Both the position numbers and the translations under genes were made by a program. Shown here piece by piece: positions 57,201 to 64,000 of a stretch of 64,000 nt of DNA (the stretch's first letter is position 1; the number at the start of each line of letters is the position of its first letter). The stretch spans positions 3,534,001 to 3,598,000 of the forward strand of contig JAGMVK010000002.1 in assembly GCA_020747065.1 (NCBI GenBank), given 5' to 3'. Origin of the DNA: Cadophora sp. MPI-SDFR-AT-0126 (Eukaryota; Ascomycota; Leotiomycetes; Helotiales; Ploettnerulaceae). Under the pieces are notes generated by a model, which saw nothing but the letters and a program-made list of their open reading frames with translations, was not told where the DNA came from and ran no database searches.

Positions 57201-58593
57201 TGGTTGGGGTAGCTCGGGTGGCAGGTGAATCAACACCATGAGAGTCCATGTGGTTATAGTCGTGAAAAATGCGATTCGCTCTCTGCGGACGAGGAGTAAA
57301 GAAGGAATTCTGAGAAGGAGTTCGATTGACATGAGAATAATAGCGATTCATCCTATTTATGTCCCTTAGTATACGTATTAATTAGAGCGTTGTAATAATA
57401 AAAGAGGGGGGGGAGAGGAGCTGACTTGGTAAGTGTTTGGGAGACGAGCACCAGTTTGAAGTAAAGCCACGATGGAATATCGCAATAAATAATAGATACT
57501 GTAATATAGTGATAGGGATTGATGAAGTAATAGAGAAGGATAGATTTGATGCAAAATACTTTCAAATCTATTAATTGAGACGATGAAAAATATGTGTCAA
57601 ATGAATAAAGGATTTGGGGAGGAACTCGCATATTTAACGAAACGACGCGCCGTGCCAAGGCTGTCAACACCACTGTTTATACCTTACTTTACTATCTTAG
57701 AGACGACTTTTTGGGATTATTTTCTTATAACTACGCGGTGATTGCATATTCTGATTCTTACGTCCATTTTGGTATATGTATCGCGCAAAAATACAGTCTG
57801 GTAATCATGGTTTGAGAAATGACCACAGTCTCTAGAATAAAAATGCTCAGAATCACTATGAATTAGATCAAACGTTTTAATTTCAATGAAAACAGTTAAG
57901 AATGGCATCAATCGCGAGATCTACCTCTATATATTAGATATTCGAAATGGTGGACTTATAGAAGCTAATTTGCATACTTAAGATTCAATCGGAACTCTGA
58001 ACAGAATTAAGTTTCTTGAGCTCTTATTCACTCAAAACCACCAAAGCTAACTACAACACCGCAAATTTATCGTTTAGCGAGAAAAATGAATATAAATACT
58101 TCTCCAAACCTGAATTACCTAATTATTACTATCTAGTGCAATTGTTTATCAAGGGTTGTTAAGTTATTAAGTATGTGTCGTGAGAAAAGCGGGGTAGGAG
58201 CGCAGACTCATAGCAGAATATTTTATATCTTCTTTCTTGAAGATTTCCACTAATCCAAAAAATATTAAAGGGGGGTTACGATTAATCTTCATATACAGAG
58301 AAACATATCTCTCCAATACATTTAGTAACTCTGTCTTATAATTATTGAGTTATTCAAAGATAGAGTAGGATTTGGCAGGGTAATTGATATGACGAGAAGC
58401 CCCAATTTTACGATACGCGATCTTTGCGGTCGGCATTATATTAGGCCGAGAGTTCACGAACTCTTCACGAAGTCATGAATAAAGACTCATATTTTGCTCT
58501 TCGTTGAATTCGAAGACTAGGTAAAGTTCGTATCTCTTTAGTTCAAGAGGTTGTTGAAGAATTCGTGTTCAAAGTCTTCAATTCCCAGGCCTA
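54265..58593 (-). mobile_element. hAT transposon, fourth (4329 bp)
   Basis: Terminal repeats are TAGGGCTGTGAAATGAAGA at the left and, reverse-complemented, TAGGCCTGGGAATTGAAGA at the right. A subterminal TTCGTGAAGAGTTCGTGAA (about 54412-54424) has its inverted partner at about 58451-58470. The flanking 8-mers (GTCAAACA and CACGTAAC) differ, so there is no target duplication. The transposase is on the minus strand; the right third (57.4-58.6 kb) is AT-rich and non-coding. Confidence 0.8.
54579..57351 (-). pseudogene. hAT transposase, broken by several stops
   Basis: From the ATG at 57351 comes a Pro/Ser/Thr-rich acidic N-terminus. After an AT-rich gap that may be an intron, there is a BED finger-like block (CLECSKKSS, then MKHLSTHQ; 56831-56499). 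The core (56498-55794) has SFTLDMWTAPNRIPIFAVISHW (first Asp) and AITGDNAGNNGTL (second Asp), then IRCFAHVVALVYKDIL. The next block (55754-55317) has YDVDTRWNSAYDIV. The C-terminal dimerisation region near 54900 has VDVERLFSGCRDEYGIRRHAL. About five stops separate the blocks, some at Trp positions. It was once a full-length enzyme. Confidence 0.82.
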
Positions 58594-58790
58594 CACGTAA
58601 CCCGTCGAGCCGAACTCCAATCCAAAGCCATGACTAATCACAAGAGCCTCAATGAGGGGTAAAGGCTTGGTTAAAGCTCGGGCCAAGAAGTGAACCATTA
58701 CGTGCGTTGGTGTCACTGAAAGATCATATCTCAACTCAACAAGTGCTCCACTGTTGAGCATGGCACGTAAACGATCACTGAAATCTGCTA
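58594..58790 (-). other. Possible coding relic cut by the hAT element
   Basis: Reading leftward, the minus strand is open for about 65 codons and looks protein-like (LRAMLNSGALVELRYDLSV; FLARALTKPLPLIEALV), ending within a few codons of the hAT boundary. It is not part of the TcB-like protein. The family is unknown. Confidence 0.25.
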
Positions 58791-59155
58791 AAGCTCAATC
58801 ACAGCCTTCGACAAACCGAGTACTCAAGAAGAGGAGGAAGAAGCGAAAGCTCGCTATGGACAGAAACGAGTCGACAGCTAGGAAAGGTCCGCGACTCGAT
58901 CCAGAAGAACGACTGAGAAGTCGTGTCTATGAGCCGTTAATCCTCCTATATGTTTTGGACCGAAATGGTGAGCTTCGGATCTCGCGTTGTCCCTCGGATG
59001 ATCAACTCACAGATTATTTACAACTGCGTGAACTGATTACTTAGAGGACAAGTACGGCGACTACGTATTTAAATCGTACGACGAGCAACGTAGACGAATT
59101 TGGGAAGCTTGGGATACTGTAGTCACGCCAGGGCTTCTAATTGAGCTAAGTTAGT
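58760..59155 (+). pseudogene. Hypothetical basic protein, frame-broken
   Basis: From the ATG at 58760 comes a very basic start (KKRRKKRKLAMDRNES), then LDPEERLRSRVYEPLILLYV. After a stop at 59042, another frame continues plausibly (EDKYGDYVFKSYDEQRRRIWEAW). It could be two exons or a frameshifted gene. Not recognised; the first part overlaps the minus-strand relic at 58594-58790, so only one of the two can be right there. Confidence 0.3.
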
Positions 59156-59260
59156 CAAGACAATGCCAGAGCGCATGGAGGCTGTAATTAAAGCGGAGGG
59201 AAAGTTCACTAAATATTAGGTGCTGCACAGTAGTAAATGAGGATGTGTTACTTTTGATTA

Positions 59261-61093
59261 ACGTCTCACCCCCCCATTCCGGCCACCCCCGCATTCCGGC
59301 CACCTCGCTTAACCTCACCGCTTCTTGTACCACCCAACTTCAATAATTATTTAATATTCTAATCTTTAATCGATTTTCTTGAAATTTGGACTATAAATTA
59401 GTGACATCATGAAGCCTTAATATACTAAATATGACGTTGTGCAAGCTCTTGTGGATATAGCAAATAGCAAGTCCTTACGGAAGGCATCGCTTGAGTAGGG
59501 TATTCCAAGGTCTACCCTTATAGACCGCAACACAACAACACAATCACATAAGGAAGCCGCTAGCCACTTATAAAAGCTTCCTACGGTAGTAGAGAATCGA
59601 TTGACTAATTGGATTTTGACTCAAGAGGCTCTAGGCCATGGAGTTACTCACACGCAAATACGGGTCTTTGGGGAGAGGCTTTTAGCCCTCCAAAGAGACT
59701 ATCGCCTACTTGGAAAACACTAGATAGCACGGTTTCTGGCTAGGAATCCGATTCTAAAGACTAAGAGGCAAATCTACGTCGATTCTGTACGTATCAATTG
59801 CGCTTATTCCGAAGTTATTAAGCCGTGGTTCCAAAAATTAGAGATTCCGGAAATCAAGGCAATTCTAGCTTCTCAACGATAGAATATAGACGAAACAGAT
59901 ATTATAGAAGGTTATAGTCTTAATAGCTATATCGTAGGGAGTACAGAGAGTCGGAAGATTCAAGGGAAACAGCTAGGCTCACGTGCTTAGACGACAATCA
60001 TTGAGTGTATATCCGCCACGGGAATCTCTACCTTTCCGACTATAATCTACAAAGGGAAAACGGTCCAACAACAATAGTTTCTATCGCAATTGAAGGTATT
60101 CGACCTATAGTACTTTACAGCTACAGATAATAGGTAGACAACTGATCAGACAGCTCTGGAGTGGCTAGAAAAGGTCTTTATCCCCGAGACAGAACCACGT
60201 GACTATTCAGCAAGACTCCTCATTCTCGATAGCCATAGGAGCCATGAGACTACGGAATTCCTTTGGAAGTGCCTTGAGCACAATATCTACCTTCTCTTCT
60301 TACCTGCACATACGTCACACGTCTTATAACCTCTCGATTTGACGGTTTTGACATCTCTTAAGCGTGGCTACCGAAAAGAGCTTCAAAAGTTGAGTTCAAT
60401 AATCGATTCTACGCTAATCGGCAAGCGCAATTTCCTCTTATACTACGAGAAGGCACGCCGGGAAAGTATTACAGCTTCAAATATCAAGTCTGGTTGGAAA
60501 GCTTCAGGTCTATGGCCGGTCTCTGTAGCGAAGCCTTTGATGAGCCCTTTGCTTCTAGAAAACAGTAATAAACTAATAAATCCGACTCTCCCAGAGCCTC
60601 AAGAGATTCCAATATTACCTCCAGAGGTTTCCGATACTTTAATTGAGTTACATACTCCTAAGGGCCAGAGAGAGATATACGCATAAATCCGTACTTTAGC
60701 TAGCGGATCACATAACCAACTTTCAACACGACGAGTACTCTTCAAGAAGGTTATAAAGGGAATAGATGTGAAGGATTACGAATTAGGGAGGGCAAATATA
60801 AAGATTAAAGAGTTGGAAGCTCGAATAGAGCAATTGCGGCTAAGGAAAAGAAAGAAGGTCTTGACTAGTCTAAATTCCCGGTTTGTGACAACACGTGCAA
60901 TTAGAGAAGCTCAGATCGTAGCTAGAGAACGTCAGATAGAACCTGCAGAATCAGAAAGTAATGGAGATTCAGAATCTACAGTATCATATATAGAAGTTGA
61001 CGTAGAGTAGAGTTATTAAGTGTTGAAAATCAGGTGACGAGAATGGCAGGGTGGCCGGAATGCGGGGGTGGCCGGAATGGGGGGGTGAGACGT
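59261..61093 (+). mobile_element. Pogo/Fot1-like DNA transposon B (1833 bp)
   Basis: Perfect 44-bp terminal inverted repeats begin ACGTCTCACCCCCCC. TA duplications lie at 59259-59260 and 61094-61095. Each inverted repeat contains CATTCCGGCCACC twice. The transposase is on the plus strand. The architecture is the same as transposon A at 16598-18457 with an unrelated TIR sequence. Confidence 0.93.
59409..61010 (+). pseudogene. Pogo-like DDE transposase, stop-riddled
   Basis: The frame from ATG 59409 holds a psq-type start (KYDVVQALVDIANSKSLRKA), a CENP-B-like region, NIDETDII (first Asp; the usual Phe is lost), LLILDSHRSHETTEF (second Asp retained) and PLDLTVLTSLKRGYRKEL (third Asp). A coiled, charged C-terminus follows (ELEARIEQLRLRKRKK). 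About ten in-frame TAA/TAG codons lie mostly at Gln or Trp positions. The C-terminal 115- and 80-codon blocks (60339-60686, 60768-61010) are open. Confidence 0.85.
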
Positions 61094-61095
61094 TA

Positions 61096-61609
61096 TTCTG
61101 CCGGTGGATTCTGCCATTCAGGCGGTGAGACAATCTTTACCCCCAGCACCTCCGCAGTCATCCTCTTGCCACGATCGGGTCCAATGAGATCACCACGTTC
61201 TTTTACGGAGGTACAGCCCATAAGTATCCCCTCGTCCGCTGAGACATTGCCACGCTAGTAGGGGGGTGGCCCACCCATGTTTCCAAGGGAGGTAAGTTAT
61301 TGCTCTAAGGTATTTTTAATCCTTAAATGCATTTTTATATTCTTTTTTCCTTCTTTTTATTATCACGCCCGCCATAGCGAGCGGCACCTTTATCTACCGT
61401 AAGTCCTAGTAATTATATCAGGTTAGAATCTCTTAATTATTCGGAGTTACTTTTATCTTAGGTGGGAGAAAATGTAAAGGGTTTTAAGTAAGAAAAGGAT
61501 AAGGTCACTCGGAAAGCTAACATAGATGGGCCTAAATTGTGGCCCAACTTGAAGTAGCTTTCCACTTGTACAACATAGAATTTCCGAAAACGACGTGGTG
61601 GTCTGCCTA
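61096..61609. other. No gene recognised
   Basis: Spacer between two DNA transposons; T-rich near 61310-61380. No supported reading frame. Confidence 0.35.
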
Positions 61610-63023
61610 TCGACTGAAGTTGGAAGTGGCCGATTAAGGCACGTGCGTAATCTTCAAGAATTAAGGAAAACAACTCTCAATTAAACTACTCTAATACTTT
61701 GTTATTTGGCCCTCTCTCTCTCTATAAGCTTCCAAACGACGAGGGTACTTATTAAAAAGGTTTTGTACAGATTCTTGCGGAATATCTCGCATAAATACCT
61801 TATGAAATCGCTTTAAAGCTCCCTCGTAAGACGCACTTCGTATAGCATGAAACCTCTTCTTCAATGGAGCCGCAAGACTCTCGAAAACAGAGAAATCAGG
61901 TGAGACTCCTGGTAGAGTAAGTACTCGAAGATTATTCGCTTTTACCCAATTATCTGTCTCTTTCGATAAATGCGCAGAATCAGAATCGTGAATAAGAATT
62001 AAGCCTTGAGAGCGGAAATCGTCTAGTATTTAAGGAAGGATTTGTTCGGTATAGACCTTCGAAGTCATTTTCCCTCCCGGTTTCCCTGTATCGTACGGAA
62101 TCATCTTTCGATAATTGTAGCCTACGAGTACGAAGACGTTAAAGAGCTTCAAGTATGCGTCTTCTCGTGCCTTTGCCTTCACGTCTTTTGAAGAAATCTT
62201 CTTGCGGTATACGTTGTGCGGCGCATATCGATGTTCCTTTCCCTTTTTTCTCTTGATTCGATTCGTAGTTTGTGTGCTAATTCCGACGTCGCAATGAACT
62301 GTATTGAACTAGTCCTTCGATCGAGGCTTATCTTCTTGTTGTTCGATTCTCCAATCTTCACGAGCTTGAGTCTGCTCCTTCGTAAGCTCTCTCTCTTCTT
62401 CTGCGACCGCGTTTATCAAATCTTCGTCTTCAGTATATCGTCTGCGAATCGAAAGCTCGGAGATCTGTCGTTTTCCCGGAGGAAATTGATGTGCTGTTTG
62501 AGGCAATTGAACTCCTGCACGAAGAGCTACGTCACCCCATGGAAGACCTTTCTCTCGCATCGAGGTCGAAGAATCGTCGAGGAAAGTTGCAATTGCAGCT
62601 GTATCGTCGCGAGAGATTCCGCTCGTATGCCCTCGCGGATCAGGGCCAGAATCAGGAATATTGTGAAGCCTTCGTACTTCGTGGGAAGCTAATACTCGAG
62701 ATTGGCTTCATGTAGTAATTCCGGTAATTATATTCTTGATTTCGCACGAGATTGGATTGCCGGTAAGTTGCTCTGCGAGTTTCAAAGAAATAAGACCTGC
62801 TCGTGCCGGTGTTTCGATATGCCCTTCGCCAGTATATTTTAGATCGCGAGGAGGAGTATATGGCCGCGCGCGCGACTTGCGCTTTGTACGAGAACGTGAA
62901 GAAGCCATGGCAAGTTACAAAAGGTAAGAGAGTACAGAATTAGAAGGTTTTGTTGATATATAAACAGAGGTAATTCGGTGGGGCGCGCACGTACCTCAAT
63001 CGGCCATTTCCAACTTCAGTCGA
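61610..63023 (-). mobile_element. Tc1/mariner-like element (1414 bp)
   Basis: The inverted repeats start TCGACTGAAGTTGGAA and extend ~38 bp with three differences, all transitions. TA flanks both ends (61608-61609 and 63024-63025). The transposase is on the minus strand. Confidence 0.85.
61686..62908 (-). pseudogene. Tc1/mariner-like transposase, few stops
   Basis: From the ATG at 62908 comes a basic start (SRSRTKRKSRARPYTPPRD), then a helix-turn-helix region (WGDVALRAGVQLPQTAHQF). The core has FNTVHCD after a stop at a Trp position, KMIPYDTGKPGGKMTSKVY, ILIHDSDSAHLSKETDNWV and GVSPDFSVFESLAAPLKKRF (the 'SPDLNPIE' position). It ends at 61686. Only about three or four stops break it, so this copy is less damaged than the other DNA transposons. 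Confidence 0.8.
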
Positions 63024-63177
63024 TAGTCTGCGTAGTACCCCCAAAAAATTCATTGCTCTAATCAGACGACTTGAGTGCCTTCCGCTTCTACGATTACTAA
63101 TTAAGCTGGACACCACCTTCCTCGCCCAAGAGCAGCCCACCTTAGGTTCTCAAAAACATGATCCTCGCGGTTGCACG

Positions 63178-63330
63178 AAAGGGGGTTGACAGTGGGTCTC
63201 GTACACCCATGTATTCTGCCTTAACATTTGAGGACATTTGTGGAGAAATTTCTAAAATTTCGGACTGTTGATTGGAAGAATAACCTTGCTGCCTTACATG
63301 GGCGTACGAGATCCACTGTCAACCCCCTTT
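63178..63330. mobile_element. MITE (153 bp)
   Basis: Inverted repeats of 36 bp, starting AAAGGGGGTTGACAGTGG, lie at 63178-63213 and 63295-63330 with two differences, both transitions. The 81-bp centre is non-coding. No clear target duplication. The parent element is not in this window. Confidence 0.7.
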
Positions 63331-63473
63331 TACATAAAATAATGTAATAAATGTCACTACTCGTCGAGTTGCCGACTTGCCGATAGTTACCGCCCCGCCT
63401 TGAACTCGAAACTTCCCCGCAACATTTGATTTGGACCTTCCCTCGCACCAGCTCCTCACCGATTCCCATCATA

Positions 63474-64000
63474 ATGTCTAATTCGCCTCTGTCTCAGCGC
63501 AGTCGCAGTAACTTCCAAAACAGTAACGGCACTGCTATCAAGCCCTCTCGGACATGTCGATTTTGCTTGAAGACTTTCTCCAAAGCGGAGCATCTGTCTC
63601 GACACGAACGCAGCCATACCAAGGAACGCCCTTACCAATGCAGCGACTGCGGGAAGAGCTACACTAGACAGTAGGTATTTTGATCGATTAATATTGACAA
63701 AGAAATCCTCCTTTGTTTCTACATGGCCGCTCGGGTTTCCTGTCCAGACAATTTGTCCCGCTTGAGCCGTAGTTTCCCCAGAGTCTCCGATCGTCACCAA
63801 GGGTGGACCTGGAAGCTGATAATCTATAGCGACACTCTTCTTCGCCATCGAAAGTCGCACGAAATCATTGCGTCAGAACCAGAGACGACAAGCGATAATC
63901 ACGAGCCAGCAAGCCCGAGCATAGCTGATCATGCTGCTGCTACTTTGCTAGAGCTGCAGGCTATGACAGACCGCCCAATCGATGGGCAGGATGAACCCAT
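63474..64000 (+). CDS. C2H2 zinc-finger transcription factor, N-terminal part
   Basis: Exon 1 (63474-63670) and exon 2 (from 63830, running off the window) are separated by a 159-bp intron (GTAGGT..CTATAG). Finger 1 is [21 protein letters not shown]. Finger 2 is split by the intron: it begins [10 protein letters not shown] in exon 1 and ends [10 protein letters not shown] in exon 2, and the splice restores exactly C-x2-C-x12-H-x3-H. The TKERPY linker between them is canonical. The start ATG follows a plausible upstream region. Fungal proteins with two N-terminal C2H2 fingers commonly continue into a fungal-specific transcription-factor domain, not visible here. The intron-restored finger argues for an intact gene. 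Confidence 0.88.

Noticed and set aside
1..64000. tRNA, rRNA or CRISPR arrays
   Set aside because: I looked for B-box-like GGTTCGANNCC and regularly spaced direct repeats and found none convincing; the nearest matches lie inside coding sequence.

Overview
This window is a transposon-rich stretch of a filamentous ascomycete (Pezizomycotina) chromosome. Introns are short (46-159 bp, GT..AG). Fungus-specific families are present: DUF3455, FunK1, a Mn-type lipoxygenase and an Hsp30-type small heat-shock protein. Repeat copies carry the scars of repeat-induced point mutation (RIP): C-to-T and G-to-A changes that turn CAA/CAG/TGG codons into stops. A leotiomycete-like fungus would fit, but that is inference and no species can be named.

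Layout. 0-1.8 kb: a small heat-shock protein gene with heat-shock elements. 1.9-4.6 kb: a complete hAT transposon with perfect 8-bp target duplications; a same-length sister copy sits at 24.3-27.1 kb. 5-9 kb: gene relics (SAM domain, two unrecognised). 9.8-13.5 kb: one very long, frame-broken reading frame of a fungal repeat-associated type. 13.9-15.9 kb: an intact three-exon secreted lipoxygenase. 16.6-18.5 kb: a pogo/Fot1-like element. 18.5-24.1 kb: a hypothetical gene, a 28-bp minisatellite, an RGG-rich protein gene and a secreted DUF3455 protein. 28-33 kb: relics (secreted protein, NMP-kinase-like, FunK1 kinase, Tc1/mariner). 33.2-33.8 kb: a four-exon gene for a divergent centromeric histone H3 (CENP-A-like). 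34.5-37.5 kb: a third hAT element. 37.9-39.9 kb: a RecQ/telomere-linked-type helicase relic. 40.3-46.5 kb: a Tad-like LINE. 46.5-54.3 kb: remains of a bacterial-type insecticidal toxin complex (Tc) locus. 54.3-58.6 kb: a fourth hAT element. 59.3-61.1 kb: a second pogo-like element. 61.6-63.0 kb: a Tc1/mariner-like element, then a MITE. 63.5 kb to the end: the start of a C2H2 zinc-finger gene.

The most striking part is the Tc locus. A TcA-like subunit gene (minus strand, over 6 kb, intronless) and a TcB/SpvB-like gene (plus strand, one intron) stand head to head across about 1 kb. Each is cut off exactly at a transposon boundary: TcA by the tail of the LINE, TcB by the terminal repeat of a hAT element. 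The missing halves are not found beyond either transposon, so what remains looks like a stranded fragment of a horizontally acquired toxin system and not a working one. The second highlight is the CENP-A-like gene, which keeps its frame across its introns although it lies among decayed transposons.
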